The notes beneath the pieces are model-generated. The model was not told the DNA's origin. It did no database searches and worked only from the letters and a program-made list of their open reading frames with translations. The translations under genes and the position numbers were made by a program. This document shows positions 27,118-35,857 of a DNA stretch of 41,859 nt, piece after piece. The stretch's first letter is position 1. Each line of letters begins with the position of its first letter. Source of the DNA: Bacteroidota bacterium. Its GTDB lineage: Bacteria; Bacteroidota; Bacteroidia; Bacteroidales; GCA-2748055. The DNA is taken from positions 1 through 41,859 of the forward strand of contig QMPQ01000005.1 of NCBI GenBank assembly GCA_003648635.1, written 5' to 3'.

Positions 27118-27342
27118 ATGAAGGTAAAAAAGATTATTGCGTATACATTGTCGGCACTTGTACTGCTCTTTTCTCTTGTGGCCATCCTTGGAATCTGGGA
27201 TGTGGTCGATATCGAATACCTTATCGCACGCATGTTTAAATCCTTGATGGTGGTCCTTGCTGCTGCAGCTGTGGTAGTGCTTATTTTTTCCATTTTGGAC
27301 AGACCCGAGAGGCCCGACAGAAGGGAGATCGACGAGGGCTAA
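27118..27342 (+). CDS. Small two-helix membrane protein
   Basis: 74 residues with two hydrophobic segments (about 8-26 and 43-60) and a charged C-terminus (DRPERPDRREIDEG). It starts 40 bases after the ATPase, so it may be the last gene of the uptake operon. The stop overlaps the 3' end of the convergent glycosyltransferase gene by 4 bases. No named family recognised. Confidence 0.7.
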   Translation: MKVKKIIAYTLSALVLLFSLVAILGIWDVVDIEYLIARMFKSLMVVLAAAAVVVLIFSILDRPERPDRREIDEG

Positions 27343-28454
27343 GCAAGCATCCTTAGAATTTTTTCTGCACCGGCCCTGTTGGAAAACTCCTGCAGGGCCT
27401 TTTTTCGCGTCCTGATCTGTGACTCTTCGAAGGCTAGTAGCATCAGTCTATGAATCTGATCCTGCATTTCACGGCCCTCTTTGGCCACTGTGCAAAGACT
27501 TTCCAGGCCACTCCCTTCCACCATTTCCGGGTTCACCAGGCAATGCCTTCCTGCGTATAAAACATGCAGGAGTTTGAGCTTGGTCCCGGTTGCTTGTCGC
27601 GTGAGAAGAAGGTTAATCTGGGCCTGGGCAATCAGCTTATCAAGTTCCTGGTCGCTAGGACTAGCAATCAGGCGGATGTTGGAAAAACGGGCTATCTTTT
27701 TCCGGAAACGAAGGGATGGGTTTTTTCCTGCTACGACCACCAGGTAGGGAAGCCTGGAGAGTAGCTCTTTGGCCAGGCTTAGAAAAATCTCTGAATTTTC
27801 AACTACTCCCAGATTACCGTGATACAGGATATATGTACCAGAGCCTGGCAATGAGCTTACTTCTTTAAACCTGTGAAATGCTGGGATGAAAATGGCAGAG
27901 CTGTAATTTTCATTAAAATATATGGTTTCATGCTTTGCTATGCTCAGGATATGGTCGGCATGATGCATTATTTTCTCATAGCGTTTCAGTTTGCGAGCTT
28001 CGGACCAGAAGAACAGCTTGTGTAAGGGATTTCGTGTGGAGAGGGCAAGGCCTCTGTAATAGGCATGTTCAATATTGTGTGCTCTCAACAGTATTTGCTT
28101 ATTGGCCTCCATGCATTGTGGCAGTACTCCAGTGGTATGTAACCCCTCAAAAAGAACAGGGAATGAATCCCCGAGAAGGTTTTTTGGCATAGTATTTGCT
28201 ATTCTAGTAACTACAATATATGGATCGGAGCGAAAAAAATATTTCAATCCAAGCTTACGGTCATAGTAATAGACTTTAAAGCAAAGATCCTCGAGTTCTT
28301 TGGAATGTGTACGTCCGTATTGGAAACAATGGAGAATTATCCGAACCCCCGCTTGTGAAAGTGCCTTCAGTTTATAGTAAATATCGATGACACCGCCATA
28401 GTCGGCCGGGTAGGGGATGTCGAAAGAAACAATATGAAGATATTGTGAAGGCAT
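27339..28454 (-). CDS. Glycosyltransferase (GT4-like fold)
   Basis: 371 residues from the ATG at 28454; a GTG at 28463 would add three residues. N-terminal YLHIVSFDIPYPADYGGVIDIYYKLKAL resembles the donor/acceptor entry of GT-B enzymes. A C-terminal Rossmann half contains GTYILYHGNLGVVENSEIFL and LHVLYAGRHCLVNPEMVEGSGL, typical of family 1/4 glycosyltransferases. It should transfer a sugar to a cell-surface or lipid acceptor in the cytoplasm. It stands alone and no polysaccharide cluster surrounds it. A 7-3-7 dyad lies between its -7 box and the start. Confidence 0.85.
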   Translation of the reverse strand: MPSQYLHIVSFDIPYPADYGGVIDIYYKLKALSQAGVRIILHCFQYGRTHSKELEDLCFKVYYYDRKLGLKYFFRSDPYIVVTRIANTMPKNLLGDSFPVLFEGLHTTGVLPQCMEANKQILLRAHNIEHAYYRGLALSTRNPLHKLFFWSEARKLKRYEKIMHHADHILSIAKHETIYFNENYSSAIFIPAFHRFKEVSSLPGSGTYILYHGNLGVVENSEIFLSLAKELLSRLPYLVVVAGKNPSLRFRKKIARFSNIRLIASPSDQELDKLIAQAQINLLLTRQATGTKLKLLHVLYAGRHCLVNPEMVEGSGLESLCTVAKEGREMQDQIHRLMLLAFEESQIRTRKKALQEFSNRAGAEKILRMLA

Positions 28455-28473
28455 ACTAAGCACTGGATACCAG

Positions 28474-28490
28474 AAGTAGTCTAACTACTT
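28474..28490. repeat. Perfect dyad AAGTAGT-CTA-ACTACTT at the glycosyltransferase promoter
   Basis: Seven-base arms (28474-28480, 28484-28490), three-base centre. It touches the leftward -7 box (28497 to 28490) and sits where transcription would begin, the position of a classic operator. As RNA it could also fold as a leader hairpin. Confidence 0.5.
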
Positions 28491-28497
28491 AAAGATA
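28490..28497 (-). promoter_or_regulatory. -7 box of the glycosyltransferase (TATCTTTA)
   Basis: 7 of 8 match to TAnnTTTG on the minus strand, 35 bases before the ATG at 28454. Confidence 0.4.
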
Positions 28498-28671
28498 GGA
28501 CAAAAAATATTAACAATTTTTAATGAATTTTTTTAAAAATTAGTGCAACTTTTTCTGAAATTGCACGTTATAAAAATGTAGAGACTTTATTGATTATCAA
28601 ATAGATAATTTCGTTCTTTTAATTCTACATTTCTTTTCATAGATTTAGTTTTAGGGTTAGTTTAGTTTTAA

Positions 28672-28705
28672 GGTCCCTCGGCGCTCGCTGGGGGATCTTT
28701 TTTTT
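28672..28705 (+). terminator. Rightward intrinsic terminator immediately before argS
   Basis: GGTCCC pairs with GGGATC (one G-U) around a GC-rich loop, followed by T8 ending at 28705. It abuts the argS -7 box. Confidence 0.65.
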
Positions 28706-28712
28706 ATCTTTG
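28705..28712 (+). promoter_or_regulatory. -7 box of argS (TATCTTTG)
   Basis: Exact TAnnTTTG. Its final base is the first base of the GTG (28712) that would lengthen argS, so the start is the ATG at 28730, 17 bases downstream. The region where a -33 would lie is inside the terminator stem. Confidence 0.65.
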
Positions 28713-28729
28713 TGCCTCAGTTTACAACT

Positions 28730-30511
28730 ATGCAGAGAATTGAAAAGATTTTAAAGGACCTGGTTGCTCAGGCAGCTCTCCAACATTGGAATATAAATCT
28801 GGAAGAGGAGCACATCCAGGTGCAGAAAACCAGGAGAGAATTTGAAGGAGACTTCACCGTGGTGGTATTTCCCCTGCTCAGGTATTCGAAGCAGAATCCC
28901 GAGCAAACCGGAAAGTTTCTCGGATCATATCTTGTGGGTTCCTCTGATTTGATCGAAGCCTTCAACGTGATAAAGGGATTTTTGAATTTGGTCGTGGCAC
29001 AGCAATACTGGAAAGATCAACTCGATGGCCCTCTTTGTTCCCATGATTATGGAATGATCTTGCCAGGGGCAGATGCTCCGACAGTGATGATTGAGTATTC
29101 TTCACCAAATACAAATAAGCCATTGCACCTGGGTCATATCAGGAATAACCTCCTTGGCCATTCAGTATCCAGTATCCTGAAAGCCACAGGAAAGCATGTG
29201 GAACAGGTAAACCTGGTAAACGACCGGGGAATTCATATCTGCAAATCCATGCTGGCCTGGCAGAAGAATGGCAATGGGGAAGATCCTGTTTCGTCGGGGA
29301 TGAAAGGAGATCACCTGGTGGGTAAATATTATGTGCGTTATGACCAGATCTACAAGTCGCAAGTGCAAACGCTTGTGGAAAAGGGCATGCCGAAGAAGGA
29401 AGCTGAGGCAGAGGCGGAAGTGTTGAAAGAGGCAAGAGAGATGCTTCGTAGGTGGGAAGCAGAAGATCCTGAGGTCAGGAAGCTCTGGGAGACAATGAAT
29501 TCTTGGGTTTATGCTGGATTTGAGCTTACATACAAGCGACTGGGTATATCCTTTGATAAAACTTATTATGAGTCGGAGACCTATAAATTAGGTAAAGAAC
29601 TAGTGTTGAAAGGACTAAATAAAGGCGTGCTCTACCAGAAAGAGGATGGCTCGATCTGGGCCAACCTGGAGGAGGAGGGACTTGATCATAAGCTCTTGCT
29701 CCGCTCAGATGGAACCTCCGTTTATATGACTCAGGACGTGGGGACTGCTCACCAGCGCTACGAAGAGTCGGTTTTCGATTCACATATCTATGTGGTTGGG
29801 AACGAACAGAATTACCACTTCCAGGTACTGACCATAGTACTGAAAAAGCTGGGCTATGCCTGGGCCGATAAACTATACCATCTGAACTATGGTATGGTTG
29901 AATTGCCCGAGGGAAAAATGAAGTCCCGGGAAGGCACAGTAGTGGATGCCGACGAGCTGATGGATGAGATGGAAGATACCGCCCGGCAGATGTCGGAAGA
30001 GCTGGGTAAGCTGGAGGACTTTACAGAGGAGGAGAAGAGTCGCATCTACAGGCAGGTGGGAATGGGCGCCCTCAAATATTTTATTTTAAAGGTTGATCCC
30101 AAGAAGAACATGACTTTTGATCCTCGCGAATCTGTTGATTTCAACGGAAATACAGGGTCATTCATACAATATACCTATGCCCGTATCCGTAGTGTATTGA
30201 GAAAAGGAGCAGAGAAGCATAAGGGCACAAGTCAGGAAGTCCTCAATGAAAAGGAGATTGCCCTGATAAGGATTATGTATGATTTTCCTGAAATACTTGT
30301 TGAAGCAGCGCGTACACTGAATCCCTCACTGCTTGCTAATTTCCTGTATGAGCTGGCTAAAGAGTTTAACCAGTTCTACCATGATCATAGCATACTCAGT
30401 GCCGAAACGGAGGGGCAGATAAGCCAGCGCTTATTGCTGATAGAGTCTGCAGGGAATATAATTGAATCGGGCATGGAACTATTGGGAATAGAGGTGCCTG
30501 AGCGTATGTAA
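28730..30511 (+). CDS. argS: Arginyl-tRNA synthetase
   Basis: Class I synthetase, 593 residues. The N-terminal Add-1 domain (about 1-115) recognises the tRNA D-loop. The HIGH-type motif is SPNTNKPLHLGHIRNN, with HLGH at about 133-136. The KMSKS-type motif is GKMKSREGTVVDADEL, and the all-helical anticodon-binding DALR domain fills the C-terminus (GNTGSFIQYTYARIRSVLR... to EVPERM). I chose ATG 28730 because the upstream GTG overlaps the -7 box. The TPR protein gene follows 24 bases later and may be co-transcribed. Confidence 0.97.
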   Translation: MQRIEKILKDLVAQAALQHWNINLEEEHIQVQKTRREFEGDFTVVVFPLLRYSKQNPEQTGKFLGSYLVGSSDLIEAFNVIKGFLNLVVAQQYWKDQLDGPLCSHDYGMILPGADAPTVMIEYSSPNTNKPLHLGHIRNNLLGHSVSSILKATGKHVEQVNLVNDRGIHICKSMLAWQKNGNGEDPVSSGMKGDHLVGKYYVRYDQIYKSQVQTLVEKGMPKKEAEAEAEVLKEAREMLRRWEAEDPEVRKLWETMNSWVYAGFELTYKRLGISFDKTYYESETYKLGKELVLKGLNKGVLYQKEDGSIWANLEEEGLDHKLLLRSDGTSVYMTQDVGTAHQRYEESVFDSHIYVVGNEQNYHFQVLTIVLKKLGYAWADKLYHLNYGMVELPEGKMKSREGTVVDADELMDEMEDTARQMSEELGKLEDFTEEEKSRIYRQVGMGALKYFILKVDPKKNMTFDPRESVDFNGNTGSFIQYTYARIRSVLRKGAEKHKGTSQEVLNEKEIALIRIMYDFPEILVEAARTLNPSLLANFLYELAKEFNQFYHDHSILSAETEGQISQRLLLIESAGNIIESGMELLGIEVPERM

Positions 30512-30535
30512 GACCTCAATTGGAAGTTAGATTTT

Positions 30536-31684
30536 ATGAAGCAATACCTTGTAATAATTCTTCTCCTGGGCCTGACCCTCTCCGTGTCAGGTCAAAAAAG
30601 CAAGGTGCTGGCTGTGAAACAGATGATCGATGCTGGCAAGTATGATGAAGCTAAAGAGGCCATTGAGCTTGCCGTATTGAATGACAAAACCTCCAGGTGG
30701 CACCGAACCTACTACACTAAGGGATTGCTCTGTCAGACGGCCTATGAAGCTGGTGTGGAGAAAAGTGATACTAAGATGACCAATCTCTATTCCGATCAGC
30801 TATTTGTCGCCTATGACTCTTATGAAAAGGCCCTGGAACTTGATCTAAGAGAGCGAACACACAATCTTATCAGACAACAATATTATGGACTTGCAAACGA
30901 TTTCAGAAGCATGGGAGAGGAGCTCCATAAGAAGAGAGCTTATAAAGAATCTTTGCGGGCATTTGAACATGCACTTCTGATAGGTGAAAGTGATTTGATT
31001 TCAGCCAAAACCGATACAAACCTGGTTTATAATACGGCCTTGGCGGCCTACGAAAGTCAAAACTGGGTGAAAGCTACTGAATACCTGGACCGGCTGCATG
31101 AAGATGCATATTCTCCCAAGACCACTCTCTTATTGGCCATGGCCTGGCATAATGCCGGAGATAGCATCCGAAGCGAAGAGGTGTTGATTGAAGGGATGGA
31201 ACTCTATACCTATGATGAGTCGCTGGTCATGTACCTGATTAATGAGCTTGCCAGATCAGAGAAAACTGAAGCTGCCAAAGATATCCTGGACAAAGCCATT
31301 GAAGCCAAACCCGAGAATTATATGTTTTTTTGGGCAAGGGGTTTGGTTTACCGGAGAATGAACAATTATGATGAGGCCATCCTTAATTTCCAAACGGCCA
31401 CTAAACTTGCTCCCGACACACCTACTCTATACTACCACATTGGAATGGTCTACTACAACATAGGGATCGATCTTCGGCAAACGGCCCTGACTATTGATGA
31501 AAATGATGAGTACCAGGAGATCAGGGAGCAATACCTTGAAAAATTCAGGGAAGCAGTTACATGGCTTGAACAATCCTATGAGCTGGATCCCACCAATGAG
31601 AAGACCATATCAAAGCTCAATCAGCTCTATTACCAGCTGAATATGAAGGAAGAGCAGAAGGCCCTGGAGCCAAAAAACGATTGA
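30536..31684 (+). CDS. Exported tetratricopeptide-repeat protein
   Basis: 382 residues. Signal peptide at about 1-19 (YLVIILLLGLTLSVSGQ). The rest is TPR helices: for example AFEHALLIGES, KATEYLDRLHEDAYSP, AKDILDKAIEAKPENYMFFWARGLVYRRMNNYDEAILNFQTATKLAP and a final EQSYELDPTNEKTISKLNQLYYQL. A periplasmic or outer-membrane-associated scaffold is likely; the partner is unknown. Its stop codon abuts the stop of the convergent DUF3078-like gene (TGA|TCA). Confidence 0.9.
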   Translation: MKQYLVIILLLGLTLSVSGQKSKVLAVKQMIDAGKYDEAKEAIELAVLNDKTSRWHRTYYTKGLLCQTAYEAGVEKSDTKMTNLYSDQLFVAYDSYEKALELDLRERTHNLIRQQYYGLANDFRSMGEELHKKRAYKESLRAFEHALLIGESDLISAKTDTNLVYNTALAAYESQNWVKATEYLDRLHEDAYSPKTTLLLAMAWHNAGDSIRSEEVLIEGMELYTYDESLVMYLINELARSEKTEAAKDILDKAIEAKPENYMFFWARGLVYRRMNNYDEAILNFQTATKLAPDTPTLYYHIGMVYYNIGIDLRQTALTIDENDEYQEIREQYLEKFREAVTWLEQSYELDPTNEKTISKLNQLYYQLNMKEEQKALEPKND

Positions 31685-33568
31685 TCAGAATTTGAATTGC
31701 ATCGACAAGCCTATGAACTCCTTAAACTGGGCCTGAGCTATCGTATAGCTACTGCCATCGGGGTTCTGGATGGGCGTTCCCTCGGAATCGAATACCGGGA
31801 AACGGGCATCGTCATCATAGATCAGGTGAAGATTCAAACGGATGGTAAAGAACCAGTTGATCTTCTGATCCAGGATTAGCTCCCAGTCCACATCCACATT
31901 TTGTGGATTATTCAAATAGTTGGAGAAAAGCCTTAGGCGGTTTTCAATCTTGAGATTCTTGGTGGGATTAAATTTGTTATTCATAACAATCTGGGTCCCC
32001 ATCTCCTGTAAAGCCCTTTTTCCTTTCTCAATACCGTGTATGGTCTGGTCAATTAATGCAGTGTCCAGCACGAATGTGTTTTTGAAAGAAAGCGGAGCTA
32101 CATTAATAGTGGTGTTTTTTATAGGCTTATATTCAAAACCAAGACCGACCGTAATGGAAGCAGGATTCAGGAACTTGGATATAACCACCGAGTCGTTTGG
32201 GTAATTATACCCATTTGCCATCTGGGTTTTCATATAGAATGAGGCACTCATCCCGATTTTCCCCCAGGCATTCCGGTTGTATTTTGAGTTTATTTCAAAC
32301 AGGTCCTGGTTTTTCCGAAAACCATTCTCTTTTGTTCTTATACTCCCAAAATTCAGTCTCATGTTAGAGATCCATTGCGTCTTGGCCTCTTTATTATTGT
32401 AGGTGCTTTCTCCCAGCAGGTCCAGAACGCTTGAAATAGAGCTCTCTCCTCCTTTTGTCCAATTGGAAAGGTAAGTCTGATTCAAGGTGAAAGCACTTGA
32501 GAATGCGAAATCCCAGTAAATGGGTTCTGCCTCAAGCTCTTTCATTGGGGCCAGTGATCTTTCCGGCATTTCTACAAATTCAGGAAGATAGTGGATATTC
32601 TCTTTCGTAAGTCGGTTGATACTCACGTCTTCTTCCAGCAGGAGGCTGATCTCATTGGAAGCTGGATTTCCTATCCAGATGGTAAGGGAATCATTGTTGT
32701 AATTCTTAACCCAGAACCTGTAGGCCTTATTATCTCCCTGAGACAACCATAACGGGGTTTTGTTTCCATAAAGGTCATTTACCAGCAGCATGGTAGAATC
32801 GCGTTCGCTTGTAAACTCCAACAAATGCCCAACTGCCTGCTGCAATGAATCGAGCTGGTGTTCTCCCTCCACAATCATAAAAGGTGATTCCTCAGATGCT
32901 TTCCAGGTGGTCCCGGTCAAATAATAGTTCACCCTGCTTCGGTCTGCTGTCATCACACCGGTCAAACCTTCTTTATCCAGGGATGGAGTGATCTGGTTTT
33001 CCCTGAATGTATGCATGTCAATACCCAGTGATTCTATGGCCGCTGTATCGATTAAAATGTTGACCAGGGTATCTGGAATCTGGGTGCGGGTGTCGGAGAT
33101 TGTGGCAGAATCAGAAGGAAGAACAAAAAGATCTTGCCTGATACCTTCAGGATAGATCAATTTAACCTCCTCATCCAGGTATAAGTCAGAGCTCCAGCCT
33201 TGGGGATCCACCAGGAAAGTTGAATCGTTTAGCCATTTCAAATCATTGCTGCCCATGACTACAGGATCGCCTGTAGCTACCTCAACAAGACTAAAATCCT
33301 CCTTTACCAATTTGGAACGGATCGAATCGAAAGGTTCCACACTGTGGTCCAGTAGACGTTGAAGTGCATCCCTGACAGAGTCCTGCTGTGATCGCCAGAA
33401 GGAATTGGTTTTGACCACATGGTCCACATAGATCCAGGCATCAGGTGTGCTGAACTGTACTTGGATACTCAGCGAATCAGTGCTAATAGAATCAGAATCA
33501 ATGCCAGTTTGAGCTGATATCCTCAAGACCAGTAGGCTTACCAGTACCAGAGACGACAGTCTTTTCAT
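31685..33568 (-). CDS. DUF3078-like outer-membrane protein with long N-terminal region
   Basis: 627 residues. Signal peptide at about 1-20. The C-terminal part (about 350-627) has the pattern WDFAFSSAFTLNQTYLSNWTKGGESSIS, then KNQDLFEINSKYN and GLGFEYKPIKNTTINVAPL, ending in a hydrophobic-aromatic strand (LSMQFKF). This matches the DUF3078 family, a predicted Bacteroidota beta-barrel. Most DUF3078 proteins I know are about half this size. The ~330-residue Asp/Ser-rich N-terminal region is extra and not recognised. Downstream of folD in the ffh-folD-DUF3078 unit (36-base gap). Confidence 0.75.
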   Translation of the reverse strand: MKRLSSLVLVSLLVLRISAQTGIDSDSISTDSLSIQVQFSTPDAWIYVDHVVKTNSFWRSQQDSVRDALQRLLDHSVEPFDSIRSKLVKEDFSLVEVATGDPVVMGSNDLKWLNDSTFLVDPQGWSSDLYLDEEVKLIYPEGIRQDLFVLPSDSATISDTRTQIPDTLVNILIDTAAIESLGIDMHTFRENQITPSLDKEGLTGVMTADRSRVNYYLTGTTWKASEESPFMIVEGEHQLDSLQQAVGHLLEFTSERDSTMLLVNDLYGNKTPLWLSQGDNKAYRFWVKNYNNDSLTIWIGNPASNEISLLLEEDVSINRLTKENIHYLPEFVEMPERSLAPMKELEAEPIYWDFAFSSAFTLNQTYLSNWTKGGESSISSVLDLLGESTYNNKEAKTQWISNMRLNFGSIRTKENGFRKNQDLFEINSKYNRNAWGKIGMSASFYMKTQMANGYNYPNDSVVISKFLNPASITVGLGFEYKPIKNTTINVAPLSFKNTFVLDTALIDQTIHGIEKGKRALQEMGTQIVMNNKFNPTKNLKIENRLRLFSNYLNNPQNVDVDWELILDQKINWFFTIRLNLHLIYDDDARFPVFDSEGTPIQNPDGSSYTIAQAQFKEFIGLSMQFKF

Positions 33569-33604
33569 TATCGGGAATTTTGATACCGTTTGATAAACGG
33601 TTTT

Positions 33605-34480
33605 CTATTGGTAAATATTTCCTTTGGCAGCAAGAAGTGTATTGCTGAGCAGGGATACTCTGGTCATAGGACCAACACCACCCGGAACAGGAGTGATGAA
33701 TGAGCATTTGGGAGCCACTTCGTCAAAAATTACATCACCTTTCAGACGGAAGCCCGATTTGGTTTCGCTGGAGGGAACGCGGGTAGTTCCCACATCAATC
33801 ACAACTGCACCTTCCTTTACCATATTCTCTTTGATAAAGCCTGGGGCACCCAGGGCCGCGATCAGGATATCAGCCGAGGCACAGAGTTCTTCCAGGTTCC
33901 CTGTACGGCTATGCGCTACAGTTACTGTTGCATTGATGGATTTCTGGGACATCAGAATACTCATGGGTCTTCCCACAATATTGCTTCTGCCCACAACCAC
34001 ACAGTGTAAGCCTGAAGTCTCAATCTGATAGCGCTTCAATAATTCAATGATACCAAAAGGGGTGGCGGAAACAAAAGAGGGGAGCCCGATAACCGTGCGT
34101 CCAACGTTTACCGGGTGAAATCCGTCCACATCCTTTGCAGGATTGATTGCTTCAATGACTTCTGGTTCTTTGATATGTTCTGGCAGGGGCAGCTGTACTA
34201 TAAATCCATCCAGTTCAGGATCATTATTGAGTTCCCGGATCTTAGCCAGTAGGACCTCCTCTTTCACATCATTTTCGAATCGAATTAGTGAGGAACGGAA
34301 CCCCACCTCTTCACAATCCTTGATTTTGTAGGCAACATAGGTTTCGCTGCCACCGTCGTGACCCACCAGGATGGCAGCCAGGTGTGGAGCTCTGTGGCCG
34401 GCCTGAACCAGCTTATCTACCTCTATTTTAATCTCCTCTTTAATTGCCTTTGCAGTGGCTTTACCGTCAATTAATTGCAT
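33605..34480 (-). CDS. folD: Bifunctional methylenetetrahydrofolate dehydrogenase/cyclohydrolase
   Basis: Interconverts 5,10-methylene-, methenyl- and 10-formyl-THF for one-carbon metabolism. 291 residues. The catalytic Tyr/Lys lie in [40 protein letters not shown], the NADP loop [12 protein letters not shown] and [11 protein letters not shown] are the FolD signatures. It starts one base after the ffh stop, so the two are probably one transcript. Confidence 0.98.
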   Translation of the reverse strand: MQLIDGKATAKAIKEEIKIEVDKLVQAGHRAPHLAAILVGHDGGSETYVAYKIKDCEEVGFRSSLIRFENDVKEEVLLAKIRELNNDPELDGFIVQLPLPEHIKEPEVIEAINPAKDVDGFHPVNVGRTVIGLPSFVSATPFGIIELLKRYQIETSGLHCVVVGRSNIVGRPMSILMSQKSINATVTVAHSRTGNLEELCASADILIAALGAPGFIKENMVKEGAVVIDVGTTRVPSSETKSGFRLKGDVIFDEVAPKCSFITPVPGGVGPMTRVSLLSNTLLAAKGNIYQ

Positions 34481-34481
34481 G

Positions 34482-35798
34482 TTATCTCATTTTTGGAATG
34501 CGCATTTTCTTTCCGGCAGTCATCATCTTCATCATTTTCTTCGTCTCATCAAACTGCTTTACCAGTCTGTTGACCTCGGGTACGGTGGTTCCACTTCCAT
34601 CGGCAATTCTTTTTCGCCTGCTGCCGTTTAATTGAGCTGGGTTTGAACGTTCGTCGGGTGTCATGGAGTTAATTATGGCCTCAATCCCCTTAAAGGCATC
34701 ATCGTCCATATCCAGGTTTTTCATTGCTTTGCCCATGCCTGGAATCATACCTGCCAGGTCCTTTATGTTACCCATCTTCTTGATCTGCTGGATTTGCGAC
34801 ATAAAATCGGTAAAGTCGAACTGGTTCTTGGCGATTTTCTTCTGAAGTTTTCTGGCCGCTTCCTGATCGTATTGTTCCTGGGCCTTTTCAACAAGTGACA
34901 CAATATCGCCCATGCCAAGAATTCTGTCGGCCATCCGTTTGGGATGGAAAGCATCCAGTGCATCCATCTTCTCGCCGGTACCAACAAACTTTATTGGTTT
35001 GTCCACCACCGAACGAATCGACAGGGCCGCTCCACCACGGGTATCACCATCCAATTTGGTCAGAACCACACCATCAAAATCAAGTCTTTCATTGAACTCC
35101 TTGGCTGTATTGACCGCATCCTGTCCAGTCATGGAGTCAACCACAAACAGGATCTCATGGGGGGTGACTGCATCTTTAATAGCGGCTATCTCCTTCATCA
35201 TCTCTTCGTCAATGGCGAGCCGTCCCGCGGTATCGACAATGACGGTGTTGTATCCCTTTTGCTTAGCCTCTTTGACAGCAGCTTTGGCAATCTTTACCGG
35301 GTTCATATTTCCCTCTTCGGTATAGACCGGAACCTGGATTTGTTCACCCACCACCTTGAGCTGCTCGATGGCAGCCGGGCGGTATACATCACCAGCCACC
35401 AGCAAGGGTTGTTTTCCCTGTTTGGTTTTCAGATGAAAGGCAAGTTTTCCCGAGAAGGTGGTCTTACCTGAACCCTGCAATCCGGCAATCAGGATAACCG
35501 TTGGATTTCCTTTCAGGTTGATCGCTTCATTTTCACCTCCCATCAGTTTGGTCAGGTGGTCATGAACGATCTTGACCATCATATCTGAAGGTTTCAGCGA
35601 TGTGAGGATTTCCTGACCCAGTGCTTCTTCCTTAACCTCTTCGGTAAATTGTTTGGCAATTTTAAAGTTAACGTCGGCATCCAGTAATGCCCGTCTCACT
35701 TCTTTCAGGGTTTCCGCCACATTGATTTCGGTAATTCGCCCCTGTCCCTTGAGCATTTTAAAGGATTGCTCAAGTCTTTCTGATAGATTTTCAAACAT
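34482..35798 (-). CDS. ffh: Signal recognition particle protein Ffh
   Basis: 438 residues from the ATG at 35798, which gives the family start [18 protein letters not shown]; a TTG at 35813 would add five residues. The N domain is at about 1-95. The G domain has P-loop [10 protein letters not shown] (about 105-114), DTAGR and [14 protein letters not shown]. The methionine-rich M domain (about 325-438, GDIVSLV... to KKMRIPKMR) binds 4.5S RNA and signal sequences. It targets membrane proteins to FtsY and Sec. A perfect -7 box (35832 to 35825) lies 26 bases before the ATG. Confidence 0.98.
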   Translation of the reverse strand: MFENLSERLEQSFKMLKGQGRITEINVAETLKEVRRALLDADVNFKIAKQFTEEVKEEALGQEILTSLKPSDMMVKIVHDHLTKLMGGENEAINLKGNPTVILIAGLQGSGKTTFSGKLAFHLKTKQGKQPLLVAGDVYRPAAIEQLKVVGEQIQVPVYTEEGNMNPVKIAKAAVKEAKQKGYNTVIVDTAGRLAIDEEMMKEIAAIKDAVTPHEILFVVDSMTGQDAVNTAKEFNERLDFDGVVLTKLDGDTRGGAALSIRSVVDKPIKFVGTGEKMDALDAFHPKRMADRILGMGDIVSLVEKAQEQYDQEAARKLQKKIAKNQFDFTDFMSQIQQIKKMGNIKDLAGMIPGMGKAMKNLDMDDDAFKGIEAIINSMTPDERSNPAQLNGSRRKRIADGSGTTVPEVNRLVKQFDETKKMMKMMTAGKKMRIPKMR

Positions 35799-35824
35799 CT
35801 GCAGTTGATTCAATTATCAAGCTG

Positions 35825-35832
35825 CAAAAATA
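35825..35832 (-). promoter_or_regulatory. -7 box of ffh-folD (TATTTTTG)
   Basis: Exact TAnnTTTGC (with trailing C) on the minus strand. A TTTG (35848 to 35845) is only 12 bases upstream, so the -33 element is uncertain. Confidence 0.55.
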
Positions 35833-35857
35833 GCTAAAATCGCTCAAATTTCCGCCA

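Larger units (their letters stand above)
28520..28712 (+). ncRNA. Candidate structured small RNA or attenuator upstream of argS
   Basis: No reading frame, but four inverted repeats in order: GTGCAA (28543-28548) / TTGCAC (28561-28566); AAATGTAGA (28574-28582) / TCTACATTT (28624-28632), which encloses ATTATC (28593-28598) / GATAAT (28604-28609); and a terminator stem with T-run at 28672-28705. No upstream rightward gene needs that terminator; the neighbour to the left is leftward. This suggests a short independent transcript, or an argS leader. The start of transcription is not visible, so the ends are approximate. Confidence 0.35.

Noticed and set aside
28712-28729. GTG start for argS six codons upstream of the ATG
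   Set aside because: The GTG begins on the final base of an exact -7 box, so it would lie upstream of the transcript; ATG 28730 is the start.
28464-28729. 6S RNA or tmRNA gene
   Set aside because: Too AT-rich, and no CCA end, tRNA-like domain or long 6S-like hairpin with central bubble.
35799-35813. TTG start for ffh
   Set aside because: ATG 35798 gives the typical [14 protein letters not shown] start of Ffh proteins.
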